A DNA stretch of 49,193 nt from Lentimicrobium sp. (GCA_024709105.1 JANJXJ010000113.1:1-49193); one strand, 5' to 3'. Positions 16,634 to 26,765 are shown, counted from the stretch's first letter. Numbers and translations: made by a program. The notes: generated by a model not told the origin, from the sequence alone.

Positions 16634-17223
16634 GATGTGTAAATTGTCAATGATAAATTTCAGGCCGGCAAAACAAAGAAAAAATCACCACCTTTTGATA
16701 TTCAGAAGGTTAATTAATTATTAAGTTTATCAACAGGGAAGAAATTGGGCAGCCCGAAACGGCCGGCAAAATTATAAAAAAAATTAATTAGTTTGACATT
16801 ACAAAAAAATAATTCCGGCTTTATTGTAAATCTGAAATTGGTCATATTTTTTTGGCCTAAAGTTTTTGAAATTCTATTTGTTGTAAAATAAATTTACACT
16901 TTCCTCTTGTTGAATCCTTTCATATCAACTACTCAGTTCATCTTTTTTCTCAGCGAGCAGCTGGGGGAAATGCTGAAAATACTGACATTGTAATAAAAAT
17001 TCTGTTAGTTGCAGGATAAAGAAATTCTTTATACATTGCACTGGAAAAAAGTTAGCACCTGTTTAATTACTTTCTTGAAAAAATAATATTAACAATTAAG
17101 TAAAAGAATGCTTCTGAATAAAGGTTCTTTTTACTGCAGCAGGTGAAACATATCTCATTTTATGTGGTTAATAATTTTTCTTGCGAAATTAAGAAGTGAA
17201 TTCCTAAACTGCTCTGTTTCTTT
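16634..17223. other. 590-bp AT-rich intergenic region between fusA and the kinase cluster
   Basis: This divergent region is strongly AT-rich and has no convincing ORF, tRNA or known RNA. A minus-strand perfect -7 box TAATTTTG occurs at 16767-16774 and could serve fusA with a ~125-base leader, but no -33 TTG lies at the right distance. A TTATCAACA at about 16725 resembles a DnaA box with one mismatch but is isolated. No clear promoter for the kinase cluster was found. Confidence 0.5.
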
Positions 17224-20200
17224 ATGAAAAGTGAAAACGAAAGAATAACTCAGTTAAACGAAAGAATCAATCAGCTTGAAGCTGAGATTATGCGTTTGAA
17301 ATCCCCTTCGTTAAACGTATTCTCCGGAATTGATTATTCGGTATTTTCTCATTTAATCGAAACTATTGGCGATTTTATAGTAATTACTGATGAGATTGGT
17401 AAGATAAGGTATGTAAATAGTGCGGTGGTTCAACGGTTTGGGTACACAAGGAGCGAGCTTGTGGGCAATAATGCTGGTATTTTTCTTGAACCTGCAATTC
17501 GTCGTGAGCTTGGTAACGAAATTCTTCTTCAAACCAGGAACGGTGCCTGGCAGGGCGAATTAAATAATATCACAAAGTCGGGAGAAATATTCAGAGTGAT
17601 GCTTCAGACTTCCGGATTTAAAACGAATGAAGGCGATTTCTTTCTGATATCTATCTCGCATGATATCTCCCGGCGGTTTGAGGCTGAACAAAGCCTGCTT
17701 TATGAGCGCGAAATGCTTCAGAATTTAATGGACTCAATGCCCGACTCCATTTACTTCAAGGATAAAGAAAGTAAGTTTACCCGAATTAATAAAGTACAGG
17801 CTGAAATTCTAGGACTTGAAAAACCCGAAGATGCAGTAGGACTAACTGATCTTGATTTCTTTGCTCCGGATCATGCAAGCGAAGCCTTTGCTGATGAAAA
17901 AGAAATTATCAGAACAGGTAAACCTCTGGTAGCCAAACCCGAATACATCAGGCTGGCCGATGGTACATTTAAATGGGTTTCTGCCAGTAAAGCGCCTTAT
18001 GTTAATTCCGAAGGAAAGATTACCGGAATAATGGGAATAAGCCGCGATATTTCGGCTGAAAGGCTGGCTAATCAAAAACTTGCTGAAAATGAAGCCCTGC
18101 TTGCCGGAGTTATTGATGGTATGACCGATTTGATTATTATACGTGATAATTCTTTAATTCCGGTCAGATTAAATCAGGCAGCACAAAAATTCTTTGGTAT
18201 TGACCTGAAAACCGAATCTTATTCAAATATTGATAAAATATCTGGTATACTTTTTAATCCTTGCAATGCAAAAACTGCCTTGGAATCAGGTGTTACACAG
18301 ATTAAGGAGATAACTGATTCCCTGGGAGGGAAAACTTATGAATGTCGCACAATACCTGTAAGAAATGAATCTGATGAAATATTTTTGATAGTTGAGCAGA
18401 TCAGAGATATTACTGATAAAAAAAGAGTAATCAATGAGCTGGAAGATAATCAAAAAAGGCTCAATTCTCTTATTGATAATATCCCTGTAGGAATTGTATT
18501 AAAAAAGGCCGGATCCCTTTATCTGAACAATAAGTCATTGGAAATTACAGGATTGGAAAGTAGTCGTACAATCGGTATTGAGGATTTCTTTGAGCAGGTT
18601 ACCGGATTTAACTCAGGTCAGGCAAGGATTCGCGTTGATGAATTGAAGTATAATGAAGGTCTGGCTTTGATGGAATGTAAAAACCTGTCAGGACAAAAGT
18701 TTTTTGCTGAAGTCAATGTATTTGATGGCCCTGATGGCGAAGTGTGGCTATTTAATGATGTTTCGGAGAAACTGAAATCGGATATTGAGCTTAAAAAATT
18801 ATACGACAGGTTTGTAAATATTACTTCTCAATTGCCTGGTATGGTTTATCAGTTTGAAATGAAGTCAGACGGAACTTATTATATACCTTATTCCAATGGT
18901 TTCATAACTAACATTTTTGGTTTCTCCCTTGATGAAATAAATGGCAATCCCGATTATATTTTTAAAAACGTATTTCAGGATGATCTGCCTGGCCTTATTG
19001 ATTCAATCAGAGTTTCAGCAGAAACCATGAGCCCCTGGGTAGCTGAATTCAGATTAAAATCAGCAGATGGAAAAGTAAAATGGATCCGGGGTAATTCTAC
19101 TCCTCAAAAAGATAAAGATGGAAGTGTATTATGGCACGGGTTCATGACCGATATAACCTATGATAAAAAGGTTGAGAAAGAGATTATCAGTGCTCATGAA
19201 AATCTTGCAGCAACCCTCAAAGCTATACCGGATTTGTTGTTTGAAGTGGATGATAAAGGGCTTATTTATAGTTATCATGCACCCTCCGATAATTTGTTGT
19301 ACCAGGCTCCGGATTCCTTTATCAAACGGAAAGTGACAGAAATCTTGCCTGAGACAGCGAGTTTGCCAATTATGGAGGCCATTATGGAAGCCAGCCAAAA
19401 AGGGTTTTCAACAGGGGTTCAATATCTGCTTGAAGATAACGGATCACCGAGATGGTTCGAATTAAGTATCTCATTTAAAGAACATACTGCTGATGGCAAA
19501 CGGTTTATTTCACTTGTACGTGATATTACTTCACGCAAATTGACTGAAATTAAACTTGAACATCAGAGCAGGGTACTTGAAGGAGTATCAAGGGCAACTA
19601 CGGCCTTGCTGCTCGAAGATGATACGCACATGGCTATAAATCAAGCACTTGAATATATAGGAAATGCGTCAGGTGTGGATAGGGTTTATCTTTTTGAATA
19701 TCATGGCGATGGTGTTGATTCTGAAAACAACTTTATTAGTCAACGGTATGAGTGGTGCAGCCCGGGTACTTCTCCTCAAATTGACAATCCCGACTTGCAA
19801 TATGTGCCGGCAGATTTCATTCCAAGGTGGAATGAGCTGCTGGGAGCAGGAAAACCGGTTGTAGGGTTTGTTCGTGATTTTCCTGAAAATGAAAGAGAAA
19901 TTCTTGAACCTCAGGAAATTATATCTTTACTTGTGGTGCCTGTATTTGTCGAAAACAGATTATTCGGATTCGTTGGGTTCGATGACTGTACCAAAGCTTA
20001 TGCGTGGACTCAGTCTGAAGTGTTTATTCTCCAAAGTCTTGCTTCTGGCATAGGTAATGCCTTGCTGCGTGAACGCGCAGCCGAAAAGCTAAAGTTTAGT
20101 GAGAATCGTTTCAGAGTGCTTTACGAAGAGTCGCCAATCGGACTGATGCTTTCGGAGTATGATGGTGCAATAATCAACACAAATGAAGCATTTAGAAAGA

Positions 20201-21948
20201 TACTTTCATGCGAGAACCCTGTTCCGCTTCAACGCAATTTTAATGAACTTATTCCTGAAAACTTCCGTCCTGTAATGGATGTAGCCCTGAGTGACCTTGA
20301 TAAAACCGGCAGGGCAGGGCCAATTGAAATCAGATTAAATACGAAAAAAGGTGGAACTATCCCGGTGTTGATGAACCTTATGGTGGTTAAAGATCTTGAC
20401 CTGCGTCCCAAAGTCTGGGCAATCATTGAAGATATTTCTGAAAGGAAAAAGTTTGAATATGAGCTTATTAAGGCAAGGGATGAAGCTACCCGTGCCAACA
20501 AGTCGAAAAGTGAGTTCCTGGCAAACATGAGTCATGAGATTCGTACTCCGCTCAATGCTATTATGGGTTTTGCTGAGTTACTTGGCGATCAGCTCGAAAA
20601 TCCGAGACACCAGGAGTTTGTAGATATTATTGGCAAAAGCGGAAGAAACCTGCTTTTAATCATCAATGATATTCTCGATTTGTCCAGAATTGAGGCCGGA
20701 AGAATGAAAATAGAACCAGAACCCGTTAAACCTCAGCAAATTATTAATGAACTTGAACGGATTTTCTCACTTAGCGCCAGCGAAAAGAAATTAAAATTTA
20801 TTGTTGACAAGGACAAAGATTTACCTGAGACACTGATTATGGACGAAACCAGAGTCAGGCAGGTGTTGTTTAACCTTTTGGGTAATGCAATTAAATTCAC
20901 ACACACCGGAGAAGTTAAATTACTGGTTAAAACGCAAAATTTGAATACTTTAAGTATGACCTGCGATCTTGTTCTTGAAGTTTCTGATACAGGTATTGGT
21001 ATCCCTTCTGAACAGCAGGAGTTGATTTTTATGGCATTCAGACAACAGGAAGGACAAAGCACCAGGAAGTTTGGTGGTACAGGCCTGGGGCTTACCATCA
21101 CTAAACGTATGGTTGAAATGATGAACGGGCAAATTAGTGTGCAAAGCAAACCTGGCGAAGGAAGTGTTTTTAGCGTACTTTTGCGTGAAGTTTCTATTGG
21201 ACAAACCTACACTCCAATCTCAATCAGCGAGGATATTGAACTTGCGAAAGCATTTCTTTTTAACCATCAAACTGTTCTTCTGGTTGAAGATATTCAGCTT
21301 AATCGAGCAGTTATAAAGGAAATGTTCAGAGGAAAGAACCTTATTCTCCTTGAAGCTGTAAATGGGGTAGAAGCGCTCGAAATTTGCAGAAAAAACAAAC
21401 CCGATTTGATCCTCATGGATATGCAAATGCCTGTAATGGATGGATATACAGCAACCCGGCTGATAAAAGCTGACAAGGATTTGTTTTCCATACCTGTGGT
21501 TGCACTTACTGCTTCTGCTATGAAAAACGAGGCCGAAGAGATTAAAAAACTTTGTGATGGATATCTTCAAAAACCTGTTAGCCCCGGGGTACTTATGAGT
21601 GAGCTGGCCAGATTCCTAACCTATAATAAGAGTGATCAAATGCCTGAATCTCAAATGAATAATGACAAACTTCAGCCTGCCGGAAGAGGTTTTTCTGAAG
21701 AAGCTTATCCCAATGCCGACCTCAAGAATGAGTTGTTAAGGAATCTCAAAAGAATTAAACAAGGTATGATTATTGACGAAATCATTGATTTCTCGCATAA
21801 AGTAGCAATTGCAGGAACTGATTGCGGGTCAGGAACTTTGGTCAGGTATGCCGATACACTCAAAAAACAGGCTGAGTCTTTTTCCATTGATTTATTAATG
21901 AACAGCTTCGATGAGCTTGAAACTTTTTTGAGTAATACAGAAAAATAG
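17224..21948 (+). CDS. Multi-PAS/GAF hybrid histidine kinase with receiver and Hpt-like tail
   Basis: The 1574-aa cytoplasmic sensor has no membrane helix. The order is: short coiled coil (1-25); about six PAS-type domains (roughly 40-145, 160-280, 290-395, 410-510, 520-650, 655-780); a GAF domain (790-950) with ASGVDRVYLFEYHG; another PAS (955-1085); HisKA with phosphoacceptor H1104 in NMSHEIRTPL; HATPase with DTGIGIP and FGGTGLGL (about 1205-1330); a receiver with D1399 in LILMDMQMPVMDG; and a ~95-residue helical tail. The tail resembles the Hpt-like ends of other hybrid kinases but lacks the HxxKG phosphoacceptor pattern. It is first in a unit with the REC-HK gene two bases downstream. Signal and target are unknown. 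Confidence 0.93.
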   Translation: MKSENERITQLNERINQLEAEIMRLKSPSLNVFSGIDYSVFSHLIETIGDFIVITDEIGKIRYVNSAVVQRFGYTRSELVGNNAGIFLEPAIRRELGNEILLQTRNGAWQGELNNITKSGEIFRVMLQTSGFKTNEGDFFLISISHDISRRFEAEQSLLYEREMLQNLMDSMPDSIYFKDKESKFTRINKVQAEILGLEKPEDAVGLTDLDFFAPDHASEAFADEKEIIRTGKPLVAKPEYIRLADGTFKWVSASKAPYVNSEGKITGIMGISRDISAERLANQKLAENEALLAGVIDGMTDLIIIRDNSLIPVRLNQAAQKFFGIDLKTESYSNIDKISGILFNPCNAKTALESGVTQIKEITDSLGGKTYECRTIPVRNESDEIFLIVEQIRDITDKKRVINELEDNQKRLNSLIDNIPVGIVLKKAGSLYLNNKSLEITGLESSRTIGIEDFFEQVTGFNSGQARIRVDELKYNEGLALMECKNLSGQKFFAEVNVFDGPDGEVWLFNDVSEKLKSDIELKKLYDRFVNITSQLPGMVYQFEMKSDGTYYIPYSNGFITNIFGFSLDEINGNPDYIFKNVFQDDLPGLIDSIRVSAETMSPWVAEFRLKSADGKVKWIRGNSTPQKDKDGSVLWHGFMTDITYDKKVEKEIISAHENLAATLKAIPDLLFEVDDKGLIYSYHAPSDNLLYQAPDSFIKRKVTEILPETASLPIMEAIMEASQKGFSTGVQYLLEDNGSPRWFELSISFKEHTADGKRFISLVRDITSRKLTEIKLEHQSRVLEGVSRATTALLLEDDTHMAINQALEYIGNASGVDRVYLFEYHGDGVDSENNFISQRYEWCSPGTSPQIDNPDLQYVPADFIPRWNELLGAGKPVVGFVRDFPENEREILEPQEIISLLVVPVFVENRLFGFVGFDDCTKAYAWTQSEVFILQSLASGIGNALLRERAAEKLKFSENRFRVLYEESPIGLMLSEYDGAIINTNEAFRKILSCENPVPLQRNFNELIPENFRPVMDVALSDLDKTGRAGPIEIRLNTKKGGTIPVLMNLMVVKDLDLRPKVWAIIEDISERKKFEYELIKARDEATRANKSKSEFLANMSHEIRTPLNAIMGFAELLGDQLENPRHQEFVDIIGKSGRNLLLIINDILDLSRIEAGRMKIEPEPVKPQQIINELERIFSLSASEKKLKFIVDKDKDLPETLIMDETRVRQVLFNLLGNAIKFTHTGEVKLLVKTQNLNTLSMTCDLVLEVSDTGIGIPSEQQELIFMAFRQQEGQSTRKFGGTGLGLTITKRMVEMMNGQISVQSKPGEGSVFSVLLREVSIGQTYTPISISEDIELAKAFLFNHQTVLLVEDIQLNRAVIKEMFRGKNLILLEAVNGVEALEICRKNKPDLILMDMQMPVMDGYTATRLIKADKDLFSIPVVALTASAMKNEAEEIKKLCDGYLQKPVSPGVLMSELARFLTYNKSDQMPESQMNNDKLQPAGRGFSEEAYPNADLKNELLRNLKRIKQGMIIDEIIDFSHKVAIAGTDCGSGTLVRYADTLKKQAESFSIDLLMNSFDELETFLSNTEK

Positions 21949-21950
21949 CT

Positions 21951-23090
21951 ATGAAAAAAGAAGCCGGTACACCTGTATACAGCAACGAGGCACCTCCTTT
22001 AATTCTAATTGTTGATGATCTGCACCAGAATCTGGCGGTTTTAGGTAACATACTCAGAACCGAAGGGCATCAGCTGGCCATTGCAAATAATGGAAGACAG
22101 GCAATTTCCATTGCCCTCGCAAAAAATCCTGATCTGATTTTACTGGATATTGCCATGCCCGATCTTGATGGCTTATCTGCCTGCCGCATGCTGAAGGAAA
22201 ATAAATTAACAAAAGATATTCCGGTAATTTTCCTCACTGCACGCACTGAGCCCGAAGATATCCTTAAAGGATTTGAAGCTGGTGCCGTCGACTACATAAC
22301 CAAGCCATTTAAAGCAGGAGAACTTCTGGCAAGAGTATCTACCCATCTCGAACTGAAAAAATCACGCGATATTATAATTAAACAGAAAAATGAACTTACT
22401 GAAGCGCTGGCAACGAAAGATAAACTTTTTTCTATTATATCGCATGATCTCAAAAGCCCGTTCTCTGGCCTCATGTTAATGTCGAAACTTTTGGTTGAAA
22501 ATTTCGAAAGTTTCGAAAAAAATGATCTTCTTGATTCAATTACACTGATTCGGGATACTGCTGATCAGGTTCATGAATTAATGCAGAACCTGTTGAGCTG
22601 GGCCAGACTCCAAAATGAATCCCTTTCATATAACCCAACAAAATTGTCTTTGGCTCAGGAAGTTAATAAAACAACCGAAGTGCTGAGGCTGAATAGTGCT
22701 AAAAAGGCCATCACTATTGATTGTAATATCAGTTCCAGCTATTCTGTTTTTGCTGATGCTGATTTATTGAGAATTATTTTTCACAATCTTATAGGTAATG
22801 CAATAAAGTTCAGTAAAAATGATAGCATAGTTGAGATATCAGCTGAATTGGATGACGGATATGTTATTTCATATGTGAAAGATAAAGGAATTGGCATCCC
22901 TGCCGAAAAAATTGACGGAATCTTTAAAGATAGCCCGGGCAAATCAACTGCAGGAACAGCTAATGAAATTGGATCAGGCCTGGGATTGGTTTTATGCCGC
23001 GAAATGGTTGAAAAAATGGGTGGAACAATTGGAGTTGAATCAGAGCAGGGTGCAGGAAGTACCTTCTGGTTTACTCTTCCTGTAGATTAG
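21951..23090 (+). CDS. Response regulator-histidine kinase fusion (REC-HisKA-HATPase)
   Basis: The 379-aa soluble protein has an N-terminal receiver (about 15-130) with phosphoacceptor D66 in LILLDIAMPDLDG and conserved T and K in FLTARTE and ITKPFKAGE. A short coiled linker leads to HisKA with H165 in SIISHDLKSPF, and an HATPase with NLIGNAIKFS, DKGIGIP and GSGLGLVLC. There is no sensor domain, so its input is likely phosphorylation of the receiver by a partner kinase, most simply the 1574-aa protein encoded two bases upstream. The ATG at 21951 follows that gene's stop almost directly, so the two should be made together. Confidence 0.93.
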   Translation: MKKEAGTPVYSNEAPPLILIVDDLHQNLAVLGNILRTEGHQLAIANNGRQAISIALAKNPDLILLDIAMPDLDGLSACRMLKENKLTKDIPVIFLTARTEPEDILKGFEAGAVDYITKPFKAGELLARVSTHLELKKSRDIIIKQKNELTEALATKDKLFSIISHDLKSPFSGLMLMSKLLVENFESFEKNDLLDSITLIRDTADQVHELMQNLLSWARLQNESLSYNPTKLSLAQEVNKTTEVLRLNSAKKAITIDCNISSSYSVFADADLLRIIFHNLIGNAIKFSKNDSIVEISAELDDGYVISYVKDKGIGIPAEKIDGIFKDSPGKSTAGTANEIGSGLGLVLCREMVEKMGGTIGVESEQGAGSTFWFTLPVD

Positions 23091-23324
23091 AACTTATACA
23101 AAAAATTTTCAAACTATCTGCCTGTTAAGAAAATTATGGTTGATTTCTGGTTTTCGCTTAAATTATTGAAATACAACAGGGTAATGTCTATTTTGTAATA
23201 GTTCTCAGGTATGGATTACTAATTCTGTACCCATAAATTAAAAAAAAGGAAACAATGTATACATTTTTATAGTAAATTAGCGGCCAAGACGATAGATGAG
23301 AATTACTTACTCTCAAACCCATTA
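23091..23324. other. Intergenic gap in the kinase cluster
   Basis: This is 234 bases of AT-rich sequence without a gene. No hairpin followed by T was seen, so read-through from the upstream kinase pair into the next kinase gene is possible. No full TAnnTTTG box was found. Confidence 0.4.
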
Positions 23325-25769
23325 ATGAACAGACCAGATTTCAGTGGTACCGAAGGAAGTCTTCTTTCCGATGCAAATGTCATGCCCGGATTTGAAACTT
23401 CTCATTTGCCTATGGCTATCACGCTTATTTCTGGACATTTAAGCTGGAGCAACAGAGCATTTAACGGCTTCCTAAAGAGCTTGCCGGGATACTATAATGA
23501 ATCAGCAAAATTTTTTGAATTCTTAAGTTCAGTCGTTCAAAGTACTCCTGATTACAAGCCTGGTATCTGGTACAACCTGTCATTAGCTGAGCTAAATTAT
23601 TCAGCAGATATTAAATTCAGTTTCTCTGATTTTAAAGATAATGAAGGCAACAGTAAGCGTTTGTTTAATTTTATTCAAATGCAGCACAATGTTACCGAAA
23701 TACCTTCATTAAATGCTCCCGATTCACTGGTAAGCCGCTTTGCATTGGTGCTTTCACAGTTTTCTTCGGCCGGATGGGAGATTTCTTACAACGACAACAA
23801 AGCCGAGATCAATACCTGGAATTTCTTTGAGTTACTGGCTATAAAAGATCCGGGAGAAAATATTACTCCGGATGATTTGCTTCACCGCCCTGTAATTCAT
23901 CCCGATGATTTGAAGGATTATGATTACAAGATTGAACGATTCCTTTCTCAGAAAGTCCCTTCCTACAGCATTAGTTACCGTACCCTGGATCGAAATGGTA
24001 TAACCCGCCATTTTCATTGTCATGCCCGTTTGCAATATAATCAGGACGGTGACCTGAAGCACTGGACAGCAATTGTTCAGGATGTGAGTAGCTTCAAAAA
24101 ATCAGAATCATTAAAATCTTCAGCATTTCAGATTAGCCAACTTATACATTCTCAGCATAATCTGGAGTTGCTCATGAAGGCAATTCAGAAGATCATCTCT
24201 TCAATGATGCCAGCTCCTGAAATGACCATAACACTATTGGGTGAGAATGACGAAAGAATCATATATGCATTCCGCGACAATACTGTTCATTTGCCTGTGA
24301 ATGGTAAATCTGAAAACGGACTGATTGACTATGTGTTGCTAAGTGGCGATCCTTTGCTGGCAACTGCTTCATCCATTGAATTGATGATGGAGGAGAATAT
24401 TATTGCATTGTCGAAACCAATTCCACAATCCTGGCTGGGGATACCACTCAAAACCCGCGAGAGTACCATTGGTGTTTTAAGCCTTCAGTCTCACACCGAT
24501 GAAACTACTTACAGTGAGGATGAAAAAATAATTCTTCAGTTTGTTGCTGAACAGATTGCTCTTGCCATACAGAAAATCAGAAGCGAAGAGCAGTTGGTAA
24601 AAGCCAAGAATACCGCCGAAAATTCCAGTCGCCTGAAATCTTCGTTGCTTGCAAATATGAGCCATGAGCTCAGAACACCAATGACCGGCATACTTGGTTT
24701 CTCTGAAATCCTGAATGAAGAACTTGAAGATCCTCGGCTGAAATCAATGGCAGGCACAATCTTTAAATCGGCTGGCCGGTTGATGTCAACCCTAAATTCA
24801 ATTATTGACCTTTCGGCACTGGAAGCTGATAAAAACAGCCTCAATCTCAAACCCATAAATACCCGCCTGATGTTTCAGCCTTTGTTAAAGGTAGCATATT
24901 CTGTTGCCAGTGACAAGGGACTATACCTCCGCACTGCCCTTCCGCCTGATCTGCTCCTTATGGCTGACGAAAAGTTATTGAGCCAGATGTTGCATCATTT
25001 GATTGATAATGCACTTAAATTTACAGTAGATGGTGGCATTTCCATCAGTGCTTACAAGATGGACAAAAAGAGCACCGAAGGCATTATCCGCATCAGCGAT
25101 ACCGGTATTGGAATTGCTCCTGAACATCATAAAATGATTTTTGAAGAATTCAGGCAAGTGAGCGAAGGGTTTTCAAGGACTTTTGAGGGCAGTGGACTCG
25201 GGCTTTCCTTATGCTCAAAAATTGCACGTTTACTTAATGCCCGGGTTTGGGTTGAAAGTGTGGTTGGTAAAGGCTCTGATTTTTATGTAGAGCTACCTCT
25301 TGCAAAAGCCGAGACAGTTCAGGTGCAGGCAGCTGCTGAGGAAGGGCAGGTGATTACCACCCATCGGTTGAGCCGCGGTTCTGTGCCTGAAGTATTAATT
25401 GTTGAGGATAATGAAATCAACCGGCGCCTGGCTGCCTTGTATCTTCGTGAACTCTGCAATACCGAAATGGCAGAAAATGGCTATGTTGCCCTTGAAAAGA
25501 TCAAGCGTAGAAAATACGATGCCATTCTCATGGATATCAACCTGGGGGCAGGACCCGATGGATTATCTATTGCGCATCAGATTAAAGATTATGAACTGAA
25601 TAAGAACACCCCTGTTATTGCTGTTACAGGATATACCATGCATGGCGATAAGGAAAAACTGCTTTCAAATGGTTGTTCTCATTACCTTCCAAAGCCCTAC
25701 GACAAACAAACCCTGCTTAAACTTTTCTCAGGAATTCTTTATGGACAGCAGACTTCTTCAGGGTCTTGA
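23325..25769 (+). CDS. PAS-GAF hybrid histidine kinase with C-terminal receiver
   Basis: The 814-aa soluble sensor kinase has a weak PAS-like start (about 25-120), a PAS_3-like domain (about 145-255) ending in HARLQYNQDGDLKHWTAIVQDVS, a GAF domain (about 265-415) with WLGIPLKTRESTIGVLSLQS, and a coiled linker. HisKA follows with H447 in NMSHELRTPM, then HATPase (DTGIGIAPEH, FEGSGLGLSLC) and a receiver with D737 in AILMDINLGAGPDG. The receiver keeps the conserved T and K. It is likely a functional partner of the two kinases upstream, since none of the three has a DNA-binding output. Its last 31 bases overlap the 3' end of rnz on the other strand. Confidence 0.92.
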   Translation: MNRPDFSGTEGSLLSDANVMPGFETSHLPMAITLISGHLSWSNRAFNGFLKSLPGYYNESAKFFEFLSSVVQSTPDYKPGIWYNLSLAELNYSADIKFSFSDFKDNEGNSKRLFNFIQMQHNVTEIPSLNAPDSLVSRFALVLSQFSSAGWEISYNDNKAEINTWNFFELLAIKDPGENITPDDLLHRPVIHPDDLKDYDYKIERFLSQKVPSYSISYRTLDRNGITRHFHCHARLQYNQDGDLKHWTAIVQDVSSFKKSESLKSSAFQISQLIHSQHNLELLMKAIQKIISSMMPAPEMTITLLGENDERIIYAFRDNTVHLPVNGKSENGLIDYVLLSGDPLLATASSIELMMEENIIALSKPIPQSWLGIPLKTRESTIGVLSLQSHTDETTYSEDEKIILQFVAEQIALAIQKIRSEEQLVKAKNTAENSSRLKSSLLANMSHELRTPMTGILGFSEILNEELEDPRLKSMAGTIFKSAGRLMSTLNSIIDLSALEADKNSLNLKPINTRLMFQPLLKVAYSVASDKGLYLRTALPPDLLLMADEKLLSQMLHHLIDNALKFTVDGGISISAYKMDKKSTEGIIRISDTGIGIAPEHHKMIFEEFRQVSEGFSRTFEGSGLGLSLCSKIARLLNARVWVESVVGKGSDFYVELPLAKAETVQVQAAAEEGQVITTHRLSRGSVPEVLIVEDNEINRRLAALYLRELCNTEMAENGYVALEKIKRRKYDAILMDINLGAGPDGLSIAHQIKDYELNKNTPVIAVTGYTMHGDKEKLLSNGCSHYLPKPYDKQTLLKLFSGILYGQQTSSGS

Positions 25770-26686
25770 TTTTCAATAATATATGTTTCAAGATCTTCGG
25801 CACAAACTGTATTTTTGAAATAAACAGCAGCCTCATTTCTAAGTGCCTCCACATCATCATATCTTGCCGAAAAGTGACCGATTATCAGTTTTCCAGCTCC
25901 TGCCATTTTTGCAATACGGGCAGCCTGTGCGGCAGTTGAATGCATTTTTTCTGAAGCAGCTACTTCTTTGTCATTCATAAATGTAGCTTCATGATACATT
26001 ACACTTACCCCTTTAACATGCTCTGCAACAGGCTCATAATAGGCTGTGTCTGAGCAATAGGCATATGATCTTGGTTTTGGCGGATCTTCAGTTAACAGAT
26101 TATTGGGGATTACCTCACCGTCAGCAGTTTCAAAATCAGCCCCAGCTCTCAATTTCTCCATGAAATATATTGGCACGCCATATCTGTCTGAGTCGGCCCG
26201 TTTTATCTTCCTTGGTAACGGCTTTTCTTCAAAAATAAATCCTGTTGTTGGCACTCTGTGCTTCAACGGGAAACTTTTAATAATCAGATTTCCGGCATCT
26301 GCAATTGTTTGAATTCCTACAATACTGGTGTGATGAAATACAACAGGGTAGGAGAGTAAAGTAAGTGAAGCATTTAACTGTAGTTCAATAATTTCCTGAA
26401 GCTGAGGCGGCCCGTATACATGCAAAGGTGTTTTTCTGCCAATAAGATGCCAGGTAGAAATTAACCCGATTAAACCAAAAAAGTGGTCACCATGCAAGTG
26501 ACTGATAAAAACATGCCCAATTTTATTGATCTTAATTTTTAAATGACGAAGGATCATCTGGGTTCCTTCACCGCAATCAATCAAAAAGTACTTTTCTCCA
26601 AGTGCAAGTAATTGAGCACTGAGATTTCTTGATGAAGTAGGAATTGCGGCACTGCTGCCCATGATAGTAACTGTAAATTTTTTCAT
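25739..26686 (-). CDS. rnz: Ribonuclease Z
   Basis: tRNA 3'-end-processing endonuclease of the metallo-beta-lactamase superfamily. The 315-aa length is normal. The zinc motif HLHGDH is at 63-68 within SHLHGDHFFGLIGLI. Further metal ligands are in PLKHRVPTTGF, YCSDTAYY, YHEATF and IGHFSARYDD. It lies downstream of rpsA in the same direction but is separated from it by a strong terminator. Its 3' end overlaps the kinase gene on the plus strand by 31 bases with no terminator between them, so the two transcripts must be convergent and overlapping. Confidence 0.96.
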   Translation of the reverse strand: MKKFTVTIMGSSAAIPTSSRNLSAQLLALGEKYFLIDCGEGTQMILRHLKIKINKIGHVFISHLHGDHFFGLIGLISTWHLIGRKTPLHVYGPPQLQEIIELQLNASLTLLSYPVVFHHTSIVGIQTIADAGNLIIKSFPLKHRVPTTGFIFEEKPLPRKIKRADSDRYGVPIYFMEKLRAGADFETADGEVIPNNLLTEDPPKPRSYAYCSDTAYYEPVAEHVKGVSVMYHEATFMNDKEVAASEKMHSTAAQAARIAKMAGAGKLIIGHFSARYDDVEALRNEAAVYFKNTVCAEDLETYIIENQDPEEVCCP

Positions 26687-26718
26687 TCCTTGTAATTAAA
26701 GCCGCTTTTAATGCATTG

Positions 26719-26726
26719 CAAATATA
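26719..26726 (-). promoter_or_regulatory. Candidate -7 box (TATATTTG) for rnz
   Basis: A perfect TAnnTTTG on the minus strand lies 33 bases upstream of the rnz ATG and just after the rpsA terminator. No TTG was found at the usual -33 spacing. Confidence 0.4.
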
Positions 26727-26731
26727 AAGGC

Positions 26732-26765
26732 AAAAAAAAATCCCCCGAAGGGGATTTTTTATTTA
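26732..26765 (-). terminator. Intrinsic terminator after rpsA
   Basis: ATCCCC (26740-26745) pairs with GGGGAT (26750-26755) around a CGAA loop, with nine A on one side and six T on the other. It lies ten bases after the rpsA stop and could work in both directions. Confidence 0.88.

Noticed and set aside
16720-16735. DnaA box (TTATCAACA) suggesting an origin
   Set aside because: One mismatch to the consensus, a single occurrence, and no dnaA, dnaN or clustered boxes nearby; yidC is here in its normal Bacteroidota pairing with pyrG.
16634-17223. Non-coding RNA in the long fusA-kinase gap
   Set aside because: The sequence is uniformly AT-rich, with no stable hairpins or known RNA motifs that I could see.
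20733-21149. 138-codon open frame antisense to the large kinase
   Set aside because: It lies fully inside the conserved HATPase coding region and has no family resemblance; it is a shadow frame.
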